From Vibrio tubiashii (GTDB taxonomy: Bacteria; Pseudomonadota; Gammaproteobacteria; Enterobacterales; Vibrionaceae), in contig NZ_CP117029.1 of the NCBI RefSeq assembly GCF_028551255.1, positions 2,542,001 to 2,606,000 on the forward strand: a stretch of DNA of 64,000 nucleotides, read 5' to 3'. Under the pieces are notes generated by a model. The model worked only from the letters and a program-made list of their open reading frames with translations. It searched no databases and had not been told where the DNA came from. The position numbers and the translations under genes were made by a program. Each line of letters starts with the position of its first letter. Position 1 is the stretch's first letter. Positions 18,207 to 27,260 of the stretch are shown here, piece by piece.

Positions 18207-18493
18207 TTCACCGAATATGTTGAATACATGATAAGCATAAAAATTTAGGCCAACGTTTGCGTAATCGATACCTATATCACTTTCTGTGCAATGCAATGAA
18301 AGTTCCGTTACATTTAAAATTTTAGTCTGTTAATGAGATCCCGATCACCAGTTTTATGTTTTTTTACATTAGTTGCACATGGCTTTTGAGATTTTTATCG
18401 ATATTATTCCATCCCATAAAGCACAGCTAAGATTGTGCAACCAAGTAAATATCTACTGAATATTTAAATTAACAAACATAGAGAGTTCCCATT
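18207..18493 (+). promoter_or_regulatory. AT-rich upstream region of ompK
   Basis: About 290 bases between the divergent Lon-N gene and ompK. The DNA is AT-rich with several TTTAAAAT- and TTTTTACAT-like tracts suitable for promoter or nucleoid-protein sites. I see no confident operator. A GAGAG stretch lies before the ompK ATG. Confidence 0.4.
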
Positions 18494-19270
18494 ATGCGTA
18501 AATCACTTTTAGCTCTAGGTGTTGTTGCAGCGGTATCAGCTGCACAAGCACAAGCAGAATACTTATTCGGTTTCGGTGGTATGTATGTTGACTACCAAGC
18601 ATGGAACCACGGTATCGGTAACGATAAAGACAACTTTGGCGGCGAAATCGAAGATCGTAACCAAGCGGTAATCGGTATTGAAGGTGGTGCGGTATTCGAT
18701 TGGGGCCAAATCTACGGCTTCTACGATTACGAAGGTGTAGATCGTGCAGGTGATGACCGTGGTGCATCTACTAAAGGTACAATCCACTACAACCTAACTG
18801 ACTCAGGTATCTCTCTATACGCTCAAGTATACAACACAGATACAGACAAAGGTTTCCACGAGCAAAACCGCGTGTTAGGTCTAGGTTACACAGGCCTTAA
18901 AGGCGATGGTTGGGGCTTCACTCCATTCATTGGTGTACACCAAATCAATTCTGGTGATATCAAAGGCAGCAACGGCGGTATGTTTGGCTACGTTGGTTAC
19001 TACAACACAGATATTGCAGGTCAAAACTTTACCTTCTCTACTTGGAATGAGCTAGAATTTGCACGTAACGATGCGTACTCTACTCTTCAAAGCACAACTG
19101 CTGGCTCTAATGAAAGCTCAGAAAGCTGGGGTCTAAACGGCAGCCTAAATGCAATGTGGAATGTCACACAAAACTGGTCAACAGGTATCCTATACCGTTA
19201 CACAGTGAACAAACTTGCACGTAAAGATTACCAAGATCTTGTAATCTATCGCGTACAATACAACTTCTAA
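18494..19270 (+). CDS. ompK: Outer-membrane channel of the OmpK/Tsx family
   Basis: A 258-residue outer-membrane beta-barrel. A signal peptide (MRKSLLALGVVAAVSAAQAQA) is followed by alternating aromatic/polar strands such as QAVIGIEGGAVFDWGQIYGFYDYEG and GFTPFIGVHQ. The chain ends in the phenylalanine typical of porins (VQYNF). The family includes the nucleoside channel Tsx and Vibrio OmpK, the vibriophage KVP40 receptor. The assignment rests on length, signal, N terminus and genome neighbourhood; I cannot test substrate specificity. The codon pattern looks highly expressed, and the gene has its own terminator. Confidence 0.72.
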   Translation: MRKSLLALGVVAAVSAAQAQAEYLFGFGGMYVDYQAWNHGIGNDKDNFGGEIEDRNQAVIGIEGGAVFDWGQIYGFYDYEGVDRAGDDRGASTKGTIHYNLTDSGISLYAQVYNTDTDKGFHEQNRVLGLGYTGLKGDGWGFTPFIGVHQINSGDIKGSNGGMFGYVGYYNTDIAGQNFTFSTWNELEFARNDAYSTLQSTTAGSNESSESWGLNGSLNAMWNVTQNWSTGILYRYTVNKLARKDYQDLVIYRVQYNF

Positions 19271-19287
19271 TTGTTGATGTATTGACT

Positions 19288-19316
19288 AAAAATGGCACCT
19301 TGGGGTGCCATTTTTA
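19288..19316 (+). terminator. Intrinsic terminator after ompK
   Basis: A 12-bp stem (AAAAATGGCACC / GGTGCCATTTTT) with a 4-nt loop ends in a T run 18 bases past the ompK stop. Confidence 0.93.
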
Positions 19317-19375
19317 TTGCTTTCCCCTTCACTGACATTATCCTTGGTGCAAAGTTATCTACTTGCGAGCGTTCA

Positions 19376-20263
19376 GTGAATATTCTTATCCTAGGCCCGG
19401 GAGCAATTGGCTCTTTATGGGCATCCAAGTTTCAAGCAGCAGGGCACAATGTATCTTTCTGGTCGACCTCTATCGAACCAAGAGTCACCCTTCAACTGGA
19501 ACAGCAACCGCCGCAAACCTTTTCTAACCGCGACACCTACAGTGTTGAGCAAGCCGACCTGATTCTAATTACGGTAAAAGCGTGGCAAGTTGACGCGGCA
19601 TTGACCCCGCTAATGCCACACATAAGCCCAGAGACCATTCTAGCGCTAATGCATAACGGTATGGGAACAGCTGAAGCCGTAGTGCGTAAAATGCCTAACA
19701 ACCCGTTGGTACTGGCTACAACCACCCACGGCGCGTATAAACCAAGTAAGCAACAAGTTCTCCATACAGGCATAGGGCAAACACAGCTCGGCGGTTTCAA
19801 TCCACTCGGCAACAAGTGTGCATTTCTGGAGGAAGTTTTTACTCATGCACTTCCTGTCGCAACTTGGAGTAACAATATTCACCACGCGCTATGGACTAAA
19901 CTCGCGATAAATTGTGCAATAAACCCTCTCACGGCCATTCATCAAGTCAAAAATGGTCAGCTTGCCGCCCAAGATCACCAGCTTGAAGTGAATGGGCTAC
20001 TGGATGAAATCCATCTAGTATTAGCCGCTGAACAGATCCCGCTTTCACGTGAGCAACTGTCGCAAACAGTCAATCAAGTGATAGAGGCAACCGCTGCAAA
20101 TCACTCTTCTATGCAGCAAGATATTTTCCATCGACGCCCAAGCGAGATAGACTTTATTACTGGATACTTACTTGAGCGTGCGCAGCACCATGGCATCTCG
20201 ACGCCCAAAAACCACAAACTGTATCAAGCCATCAAAAACATAGAACAAAGTTGGAATTCATAA
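19376..20263 (+). CDS. panE: 2-dehydropantoate 2-reductase
   Basis: A 295-residue NADPH-dependent reductase that makes pantoate for coenzyme A synthesis. It has an N-terminal Rossmann motif NILILGPGAIGSLWA, a catalytic-lysine segment LWTKLAINCAINPLTAI and a C-terminal HHSSMQQDIFHRRPSEIDFI typical of PanE/ApbA. The GTG at 19376 was chosen because it places the dinucleotide-binding motif at the usual N terminus. The longer open frame would start inside the ompK terminator. It overlaps yajL by one base (TAATG), as in the panE-yajL pair of E. coli. Confidence 0.92.
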   Translation: MNILILGPGAIGSLWASKFQAAGHNVSFWSTSIEPRVTLQLEQQPPQTFSNRDTYSVEQADLILITVKAWQVDAALTPLMPHISPETILALMHNGMGTAEAVVRKMPNNPLVLATTTHGAYKPSKQQVLHTGIGQTQLGGFNPLGNKCAFLEEVFTHALPVATWSNNIHHALWTKLAINCAINPLTAIHQVKNGQLAAQDHQLEVNGLLDEIHLVLAAEQIPLSREQLSQTVNQVIEATAANHSSMQQDIFHRRPSEIDFITGYLLERAQHHGISTPKNHKLYQAIKNIEQSWNS

Positions 20264-20862
20264 TGACTAAAAAAGTACTCGTCCCAATCGCTCCCGGTAG
20301 TGAAGAAATGGAAGCTATTACCATCATAGATATGATGGTTCGTGCGGGCTATGAAGTTGTTGTGGCTAGCGCAGACTTTGATGGCAATCTCACGATGAAA
20401 GCATCACGAGGTGTCACCCTTAGCGCTGATTGCAAGTTAGTCGACATAGCGGATGATGAGTTTGATGCCGTCATTCTACCGGGGGGTGTTGGCGGTGCAG
20501 AGGTATTCCGTGACAGTACCGTTTTGGTTGAGATTGTACGTCAGCAAATGTACGAAGGTAAGCTTGTCGCGGCAATCTGCGCTGCACCTGCGTTAGTGTT
20601 AGCGCACCATGGCCTGTACCCAGAAGCTTTAATGACTTGTCACCCTAGCTTCGAAAGTCATATTGAAAAGAAAAACTGGCGAGTAAAACGCGTCACTTAT
20701 GATGTAAACCATAATTTGCTGACTAGCCAAGGGCCGGGCACTGCGCTCGAATTTGCGATGGAGATTATCATTAATCTATCAGGCAAAGCACACGCGTGGA
20801 CAGTCGCAGAGCCTATGGTCACCATCCCTACCCTGCAATACCATAAACTGGGTGATGAATAA
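20263..20862 (+). CDS. yajL: DJ-1/PfpI family protein YajL
   Basis: A 199-residue member of the DJ-1/ThiJ superfamily. The nucleophile elbow AAICAAPALVLAHHG holds the reactive cysteine, and GSEEMEAIT near the N terminus provides the conserved glutamate that tunes it. The adjacent HPSFESHI segment also fits. YajL is described as a covalent chaperone or deglycase in oxidative and carbonyl stress, although the biochemical role is debated. The ATG at 20263 gives the family start MTKKVLVPIAPG. It is joined by one-base overlaps to panE and to the cysteine desulfurase. Confidence 0.92.
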   Translation: MTKKVLVPIAPGSEEMEAITIIDMMVRAGYEVVVASADFDGNLTMKASRGVTLSADCKLVDIADDEFDAVILPGGVGGAEVFRDSTVLVEIVRQQMYEGKLVAAICAAPALVLAHHGLYPEALMTCHPSFESHIEKKNWRVKRVTYDVNHNLLTSQGPGTALEFAMEIIINLSGKAHAWTVAEPMVTIPTLQYHKLGDE

Positions 20863-22073
20863 TGTTCGACGCCAAGCTTATTGCTGATCAGTTCCCCGCT
20901 TTAAAGCAACAAATTAATGACCAGAGACTTGTTTACCTTGATAGCGCTGCGACAAGTCAAAAGCCTAACAGTGTCATCAAGGCGATTTCTGATTACTACA
21001 GCCAGCAAAATGCCAATGTCCATCGTGGCAGCCATAGCTTGACCGCCAAAGCGACCAGTGAATTTGAGAGCGCACGCGAAACGGTCGCTAACTTTGTTGG
21101 CGCAGCATCGGCTAGCGAGATTGTTTGGACTCGCGGTGCAACTGAAGCCCTAAACCTGATTGCTCAGACTTATGCTCGTTCAATGTTAAAACCAGGGGAC
21201 GAGATACTAGTCAGTGAGATGGAGCACCACGCTAACATAGTGCCGTGGCAAATTGTTGCTGAGCAGACCGGAGCAAAAGTAGTCAGAATACCGATGACCC
21301 ATGAATGTCGCTTTGACTTTGCCGCTTATCAACAGCTGATCACGAATAAAACCAAAATCGTCGCACTCGCACATATCACCAATGTGACTGGAACAAGGCA
21401 GCCTATCGAACAAGTCATAGAGCTTGCCCACCAGCACGATGCCATTGTGGTTGTTGACGGTGCTCAAGGTGTCGTACATGAGAAAGTCGATGTGCAAACG
21501 CTTGGAGCGGATTTCTATGTCTTCTCTGGGCACAAACTGTTTGCCCCTGCGGGGATTGGCGTGCTCTGCGGTAAACTTAGCTTACTAGAGTCCATGCCGC
21601 CTTGGCATGGTGGCGGGAAGATGGTTGAGAAAGTCTCTTTCAGTGGCACAACCTTCACTGGCGTTCCGGGTAAGTTTGAAGCAGGAACCCCTAACGTAGC
21701 GGGAGCAATCGCTTTAGCTACCGCGATCAATTGGTATTCATCATTGGATCAGCTTCAAGTTGAGCAACATATCCACCAGCTTGTCGAACAAGCTCACCAA
21801 AAACTCAGCCAACTCGAAGATGTGCAAATCTTAGGCTTTCAGCAAGGCGCATCGGTCATCTCTTTCGTCATTGACGGTGTGCATCATCAAGATGTCGCCA
21901 CTCTACTTGATCAACAAGGCATCGCTGTACGAGCGGGCAACCACTGCGCCCACCCGCTAATGGATGCGTTAGGTGTGAAAGGCACTATCCGCGCCTCTTT
22001 TGCGGTTTACAACACCATGGAAGACGTTGATAGGTTAGTGGCTGCGGTTGAGAAAGCGGTGGATATGCTTTAG
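20862..22073 (+). CDS. csdA: PLP-dependent cysteine desulfurase, SufS/CsdA group
   Basis: A 403-residue class V aminotransferase-fold enzyme that removes sulfur from cysteine to form a persulfide. Visible motifs are YLDSAATSQKP, the NVHRGSHSL segment, SEMEHHANIVPW, the PLP-lysine loop FSGHKLFAPAGIGVL and the active cysteine in AGNHCAHPLM. It is a group II desulfurase. The csdA symbol rests on overall similarity and on the lack of suf genes nearby; no csdE follows it here. Its ATG overlaps the yajL stop (TAATG). Confidence 0.83.
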   Translation: MFDAKLIADQFPALKQQINDQRLVYLDSAATSQKPNSVIKAISDYYSQQNANVHRGSHSLTAKATSEFESARETVANFVGAASASEIVWTRGATEALNLIAQTYARSMLKPGDEILVSEMEHHANIVPWQIVAEQTGAKVVRIPMTHECRFDFAAYQQLITNKTKIVALAHITNVTGTRQPIEQVIELAHQHDAIVVVDGAQGVVHEKVDVQTLGADFYVFSGHKLFAPAGIGVLCGKLSLLESMPPWHGGGKMVEKVSFSGTTFTGVPGKFEAGTPNVAGAIALATAINWYSSLDQLQVEQHIHQLVEQAHQKLSQLEDVQILGFQQGASVISFVIDGVHHQDVATLLDQQGIAVRAGNHCAHPLMDALGVKGTIRASFAVYNTMEDVDRLVAAVEKAVDML

Positions 22074-22075
22074 GC

Positions 22076-22249
22076 AAGAGCGGGAACGTTTTGCTATGGA
22101 TGCGGGATTTGGGATTTTGGAACGGACTGCGTCCTACGGAGTGCTGGATAACTGGATAACTGGATAACTCTAGTTTTCCAGCAGGGCGAAGCCCGATCCA
22201 GTTCTCCCGCAACGAAGTGTTCCATAGGGCAACGCCCGTTCCCGCTTCC
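22076..22249. repeat. Mosaic intergenic repeat built of triloop mini-hairpins (copy A)
   Basis: The whole gap between csdA and radA is repeat-like. It contains GGAC-TGC-GTCC (22124-22134), GGGC-GAA-GCCC (22184-22194), GGGC-AAC-GCCC (22227-22237) and AACGAAGTGTT (22211-22221), plus three tandem CTGGATAA units (22144-22169). Two stretches recur in the 27.9-28.1 kb repeat: 22084-22107 (22 of 24 bases identical to 27974-27997) and 22184-22199 (identical to 28063-28078). Confidence 0.8.
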
Positions 22250-23629
22250 CTATAGCTCATCAAACGCTTCAATCGCTTCAGAAAGCTTTTTCACGCCGTG
22301 GATCTGCATACCTGGGATTCCGCCTTTTGGCATGTTGGCGGCCGGGACAATGGCCTTTTTAAAGCCATGCTTGAAGGCTTCATTTAAACGCTCTTGTCCA
22401 CTCGGTACAGGGCGAATCTCACCTGCTAGACCAACTTCTCCAAACACCACCACATCCTTAGGTAGTGGTCTGTCTCTAAAGCTTGATAGTAGCGCCATCA
22501 CTAGGGCTAAGTCTGCACTGGTTTCTGTTACTTTTACCCCACCGACGACATTAACAAATACATCTTGATCGGCCATTTGCAGACCACCATGTTTGTGTAG
22601 AACGGCAAGAAGTAACGACAGTCGGTTCTGCTCTAGACCAACTGCGACTCGGCGCGGGTTAGCCAATTGCGAATAATCGACCAAGGCTTGGATCTCTACC
22701 AAGAGTGGGCGCGTACCTTCCCATACCACCATAACCGAGCTGCCGGAGGTTTCTTCCTCGCCGCGCGATAAGAAAATCGCCGAAGGGTTGCTGACCTCTT
22801 TTAACCCTTGGCCCGTCATGGCAAATACGCCCAGTTCATTCACTGCACCAAAACGGTTTTTATGGCTGCGAAGGGTTCGAAAACGGCTATCTGTACCACC
22901 GTCGAGCAACACCGAACAGTCAATGATGTGTTCAAGTACCTTAGGGCCTGCCAAGGTGCCGTCCTTAGTAACGTGGCCAACAATAAACACCGAGACATTA
23001 TTTTGCTTGGCATAACGAGTCAAAGCCGTTGCCGCTTCCCTTACTTGAGCCACACTGCCCGGTGAGGATTGAACATCCGAGACGTGCATAACCTGAATCG
23101 AGTCAATCACCATAATCTTAGGCTGTTCTTTTTCAGCAATTTGACAGATGCGATCGACATTGGTTTCTGACAACATCTTCAAATTGTCTTTGGGTAATCC
23201 TAAGCGAGAGGCACGCATTGCAACCTGCTGAAGAGATTCCTCGCCCGTGACATAAAGCGTCGGCATTTGCGATGCCAAGTAGCACATGGTTTGCAGCAAG
23301 AGCGTCGATTTACCTGCGCCCGGGTTACCACCGATGAGAATCGCAGCACCGGGAACCACACCTCCACCAAGTACTCGGTCGAGCTCTTTGAATCCACTCG
23401 TAAAACGGGGAACCTCTTGCAGATCGATCTCAGAAAGCGTTTGAACCTTCGCTTCTGTACTTGCCCCTGCATAACCTGCAAGACGCTCGTTGCGCGCGAC
23501 TGTCGGTGATGCCGCTAAACGAACCTCACTGATGGTATTCCACGCTCCACACGCATTACACTGCCCTTGCCAACGGGGAAAATCTGCTCCGCAGTCATTA
23601 CAAACGTATGCTCTCTTCGCTTTTGCCAT
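22250..23629 (-). CDS. radA: DNA repair protein RadA (Sms)
   Basis: A 459-residue RecA-like branch-migration helicase. It has an N-terminal C4 zinc finger (CNDCGADFPRWQGQCNACGAW) and Walker A GGNPGAGKST. The RadA-specific KNRFG motif follows, then a C-terminal Lon-protease-like domain without the catalytic dyad function. It processes recombination intermediates and loads on D-loops. It runs divergently from the PilZ protein gene. The 3' end abuts repeat copy A, which provides short hairpins but no clear U-tract terminator. Confidence 0.96.
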   Translation of the reverse strand: MAKAKRAYVCNDCGADFPRWQGQCNACGAWNTISEVRLAASPTVARNERLAGYAGASTEAKVQTLSEIDLQEVPRFTSGFKELDRVLGGGVVPGAAILIGGNPGAGKSTLLLQTMCYLASQMPTLYVTGEESLQQVAMRASRLGLPKDNLKMLSETNVDRICQIAEKEQPKIMVIDSIQVMHVSDVQSSPGSVAQVREAATALTRYAKQNNVSVFIVGHVTKDGTLAGPKVLEHIIDCSVLLDGGTDSRFRTLRSHKNRFGAVNELGVFAMTGQGLKEVSNPSAIFLSRGEEETSGSSVMVVWEGTRPLLVEIQALVDYSQLANPRRVAVGLEQNRLSLLLAVLHKHGGLQMADQDVFVNVVGGVKVTETSADLALVMALLSSFRDRPLPKDVVVFGEVGLAGEIRPVPSGQERLNEAFKHGFKKAIVPAANMPKGGIPGMQIHGVKKLSEAIEAFDEL

Positions 23630-23783
23630 GTAACCTCAGGCCTCTTAAAATATTGTATTTGTGACGCAAACATCGTCTACGCTTGCGTATCTCACCATCT
23701 CTACTTGATTCGCAGTAACATATCACTAAAGATCTTTATATCAAGGTCGATATTTTGAGTAAGGGATACTCTAACAAAAAAAT

Positions 23784-26129
23784 ATGCAGCAGCCAGAAAT
23801 ACTCTCTCTTGCGGAACGTTTGATTCCTGCTTACAACTCGGAAGATTTCGAATTTCTTCTTGGTCAAATGACTGAGGGAGACCCACCGTCTGTCAAAATC
23901 TTAGTTAAGATGGAACTTAACAGAGTTATGGCACCGTGCACTAAACCTATCGACCTTCGCGGACGAGTCAAAGGTGAATGTAGAGAATACGAACTCGATG
24001 GCCTTAAACATTGGCTCGATGACGTTGCATTCAATGCCTACCACAAGAACACGCGCAAATTTGGTGGTTACACCGAAGGGGTTTGGGAAGCGCTTTGCAA
24101 TACTCATAATAATTTTAGAGTGATGCAAAAACGTGGCAAGCCACTAGGAACCGAGATCACCACCGATATCAATGGTATTGATGTTGAAGCGGTAGTGATG
24201 GGTTACGATCTGAAACGCAAAGAGAATCGCCTTAAAGTCTCTTCCCAGATCGAGATTGAATTGCTTAACGGACAGATTGTCCATGCTGTGACTGTCGATC
24301 TCTCGCCTTCGGGTGCTAAGTTTAAAGTGCCCTCTGCATTCAATTACAAACTTGGGGAAGTCATTGACGTTCGTCTGGTTGAACTGAGCAAAACCGTTGA
24401 AGTGGAAGGGATACACTCCGTCATTCCTTATCGCATTGTTGGTATTGATGAGTCTTACGAGAACGATGCCGTTAAGTATCTAAGGCTACTCAAGCTTGAT
24501 ACCACCAATATTATCGAAGAGGTGATTGAGCAACTGCTAAAAAGTGAAGGGCAAAAGACTCGCCACGATAACCAAGACAAGATTATTCGTGCTCGTTCAC
24601 GCGGCTTTGAGCACACCTACTTAAAACACACCTGTAATCTACCGGTCTTCTTTAGCGGCAATGAGTTAAAACTTGCCCTAATGACAGAAAATAACCAGAA
24701 GATATGGCAGTACTGGCACGATGAGCGCAATCAGCAGAGTTTAACCAACTTATTCAACAACCAACGCATGTCTTTGCTCACCACTGAAGGCATGAAAGGC
24801 AGTAGTAACGTCATCTACTCCTTCACTCATGAGCATCAAGACAAAACCTTATTCTTTTCCATGATGATGCCTGAAGCGACTCGCGAACTGCGTCAGCTGT
24901 TTTGGCACATTGGTGCCAAGAAAGAGAGTTGGAAAGTATTTAGATTATCGGTGTTTGAGCTGTCTGCAGAAGAGAGAAACGAACTCTCAGCGCATACCAA
25001 CGAACTTGGGCTTGAAACCTCTTCTTTGACGCATTGTGGCATCTTGCAAGAAATCGCCGATGACACCAGCCGTCAAGACTATCTATTGGCTGAGAAACCT
25101 CGCTTAGCGAGCAGTGAACTCAACCAATTTAGGCATGCCAGAAACCCAGAAAACAACCCGGTATGTATCTATTTTGATGCTCAGTCGCGTCGTAAAGAGC
25201 CGCGATACCAATTTAAATCGCCGATAATGCTCTCTGAGCCCGACACATCGACTTATGAAGGCATCAGCGTAGATATCTCCAAACATGGTGTTAGCGTCGC
25301 TCTGACAGCGCCGTGTAAACTGAAAGCGGGCGAAACTTGCTCAGTCAATTTCAAAGAACTTCAGCTCTATGACAAGAAGTTACCGCTTGGTGAAGTCCCT
25401 TACCGCGTGATTAGAGTGAGTCCCGGTGGGAAGCAGTTACAACTGGCTATCATTGAAGACAGCCAAATCATGCGCACCATCGCCTTCTTTGGCACTCTGA
25501 TCGATCACAACCAAGATAAATTGATCGCCAAAAAAGAGCTGCTGCCAAGCAACGAGCTGCTCGAAGGTTTGCATGATATCTTGCTCGATAAAATGGTCAG
25601 TTCACCACTGTTTATCGAGAAGAAAGGCGGCAGCCTAAGACCAAAAGCAATTGGTATTAACTACCCGCTTAAACCTTACCTAACCATTTTGGCCAAATTG
25701 GGTGATGAGAAAAACTTCTCTCTTGGTCCAATATACAAAGGCCGCACCAATACGCTCCTTGCTCAACCGATGAAGCGAATTGAAGGTGCTCAGCCTCAAT
25801 ATCACGAGCTCTATCTCACTGCGGTTAAATTCGGAACACGTATCCAATCGGTTGATTCGAAACTAAGCAGCGACTTCGATAGCCTGAAAGAGCGGATGAA
25901 CTTTGTCAAAAATGCCCAAGCAATGGGAGAGTTCTACGCGATTAGAATCTGTGGCGCACCCGTGTTTGATCCTATTACTGCCTTGGTACGCAAAGACCTC
26001 GACGAGCTAACTCATATCAGTTTGCACCATGCGCGCAATCTAGAAAAAGATATCCACAACATTGTTGGTTATGGCGAACTGACTGACATAACCGAAGAAG
26101 TGTTAATCCGTTTGGGCTTAACTCAATAA
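23784..26129 (+). CDS. plzC: Large tandem-PilZ protein, PlzC-like putative c-di-GMP receptor
   Basis: A 781-residue soluble protein. Two PilZ modules can be read: RKENR at 145-149 with DLSPSG at 172-177, and RKEPR at 470-474 with DISKHG at 497-502. Both fit the RxxxR ... [D/N]xSxxG c-di-GMP motif. The rest is conserved but of unknown function. V. cholerae PlzC (the PilZ protein encoded beside radA and serB) has the same neighbours, which supports the name. No signal peptide or membrane segment is apparent. The ribosome site ahead of the ATG is poor. It ends about 45 bases before serB on the opposite strand. Confidence 0.8.
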   Translation: MQQPEILSLAERLIPAYNSEDFEFLLGQMTEGDPPSVKILVKMELNRVMAPCTKPIDLRGRVKGECREYELDGLKHWLDDVAFNAYHKNTRKFGGYTEGVWEALCNTHNNFRVMQKRGKPLGTEITTDINGIDVEAVVMGYDLKRKENRLKVSSQIEIELLNGQIVHAVTVDLSPSGAKFKVPSAFNYKLGEVIDVRLVELSKTVEVEGIHSVIPYRIVGIDESYENDAVKYLRLLKLDTTNIIEEVIEQLLKSEGQKTRHDNQDKIIRARSRGFEHTYLKHTCNLPVFFSGNELKLALMTENNQKIWQYWHDERNQQSLTNLFNNQRMSLLTTEGMKGSSNVIYSFTHEHQDKTLFFSMMMPEATRELRQLFWHIGAKKESWKVFRLSVFELSAEERNELSAHTNELGLETSSLTHCGILQEIADDTSRQDYLLAEKPRLASSELNQFRHARNPENNPVCIYFDAQSRRKEPRYQFKSPIMLSEPDTSTYEGISVDISKHGVSVALTAPCKLKAGETCSVNFKELQLYDKKLPLGEVPYRVIRVSPGGKQLQLAIIEDSQIMRTIAFFGTLIDHNQDKLIAKKELLPSNELLEGLHDILLDKMVSSPLFIEKKGGSLRPKAIGINYPLKPYLTILAKLGDEKNFSLGPIYKGRTNTLLAQPMKRIEGAQPQYHELYLTAVKFGTRIQSVDSKLSSDFDSLKERMNFVKNAQAMGEFYAIRICGAPVFDPITALVRKDLDELTHISLHHARNLEKDIHNIVGYGELTDITEEVLIRLGLTQ

Positions 26130-26160
26130 AAAAGCGAGGCATTGGTTGCCTCGCTTTGAA
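26130..26160. terminator. Terminator between plzC and serB
   Basis: The segment AAAAAGCGAGGCA ... TGCCTCGCTTTG forms a stem of about 11 bp with a short loop immediately after the plzC stop and before the serB end. A and T tracts allow use in either direction. Confidence 0.75.
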
Positions 26161-26175
26161 TGCTTATGTTTATGG

Positions 26176-27156
26176 TTATGGTTGAGGCTTAAAGCTGACC
26201 CGCTTTTGCTTCACCAGCAGTGCCGATAGAATACATACGATGCCACCTAAGCCAGCATAGCGAACGGCACTCTTAGCTTGCTGCTCAACTTTCGGTTTCG
26301 CATGATAAGCAATGCCTAAGCCCGCCGCTTCCATCATCACCAAATCATTGGCCCCATCACCGACCGCTATCGTGTTGTGAGACTCAATATCGTATTGCTC
26401 TGCCAACTCTACAAGTATATCCGCTTTCGTTTGCGCCGAGACTACGTCACCAAGCACCTTACCAGTCAATTTACCTTTAACAATTTCCAGTTGGTTGGAC
26501 TGAGCATGGTCAAGCGCTAACATCTGCTTGAGGTGGTCTGAAAAATAGGTAAAGCCGCCCGATGCAATCGCCGTTTTCCAGCCATACTGCTTTAGCGTGC
26601 CAATCAGCTCGGGTAAATCAGGCATCAGGGGTAACTCGGCGCGGACTTCACTCAAAATTGACTCATCAGCACCTGCAAGCTTGCCAACACGTTGACGTAA
26701 GCTCTGCTCAAAATCGAGCTCTCCTTGCATCGCACGTTCAGTAACTTCCGCTACTTCTTCACCCACACCCGCGAGTTTAGCGATTTCATCAATACACTCG
26801 ATTTGAATCGCGGTCGAATCCATATCCAACACAATCAAGCCCGGTTTAGACAGATCTGGCATATCGACCAATGTTGAGTAATCTAGCTCTAAGCCTTGTA
26901 AAATCTCTTCATGCTCAGCAGTTAGTTCGCCAGCCATTAAGGCCACTTCATAACGACCAACCTTCCAAACGTCGACCACAGCATTGTAGTAACCAACGAA
27001 GAAGTCGATGTCTTCAAACTGACTTGGGCAGAGGTACTCACCAAAAACAACCCAACCTGCATTGGCTTTATCAAACTGGGTAGCAAGTCGAGATTCTGGT
27101 AGGCGGTTAATGAGGGGGATGTGTTTACGTATAGAGAGAGTCTTTAACGTGTCCAT
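26176..27156 (-). CDS. serB: Phosphoserine phosphatase
   Basis: A 326-residue HAD-superfamily phosphatase that performs the last step of serine synthesis. The catalytic DxDST motif is LDMDSTAIQIECIDEIAKLAG. Motif II SGGFTYFSDHL and motif III VGDGANDLVMMEAAGLGIAYHAKP follow, and the N-terminal extension resembles an ACT-like regulatory domain. The ATG at 27156 (MDTLKTLSIRKHIPL) is chosen because AGGA lies nine bases upstream. The longer frame starts at GTG without a site. It is divergent from ytjB, as in E. coli. Confidence 0.95.
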   Translation of the reverse strand: MDTLKTLSIRKHIPLINRLPESRLATQFDKANAGWVVFGEYLCPSQFEDIDFFVGYYNAVVDVWKVGRYEVALMAGELTAEHEEILQGLELDYSTLVDMPDLSKPGLIVLDMDSTAIQIECIDEIAKLAGVGEEVAEVTERAMQGELDFEQSLRQRVGKLAGADESILSEVRAELPLMPDLPELIGTLKQYGWKTAIASGGFTYFSDHLKQMLALDHAQSNQLEIVKGKLTGKVLGDVVSAQTKADILVELAEQYDIESHNTIAVGDGANDLVMMEAAGLGIAYHAKPKVEQQAKSAVRYAGLGGIVCILSALLVKQKRVSFKPQP

Positions 27157-27260
27157 GTCTACTATTCCTAAAAAATCTCTCAACACGTTAACCTATTGCA
27201 ATTTGGGTGCGCAAGTCTCAATATGCTCTAAAATATAATTAAGCTCTATTTAGGTGAAAA

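Noticed and set aside
18290..18380. CRP site upstream of ompK
   Set aside because: TTCTGTGCAATG and GTTGCACATGG resemble half-sites only; no full TGTGA-N6-TCACA.
19292..19375. Longer N terminus for panE
   Set aside because: The extra 28 codons overlap the ompK terminator and add residues absent from PanE proteins; the GTG at 19376 fits better.
22076..22249. CRISPR array or integron attC-like repeats
   Set aside because: The units are short, irregularly spaced mini-hairpins without spacers of constant length. There is no cas gene or integrase, and no V. cholerae-repeat-type attC structure.
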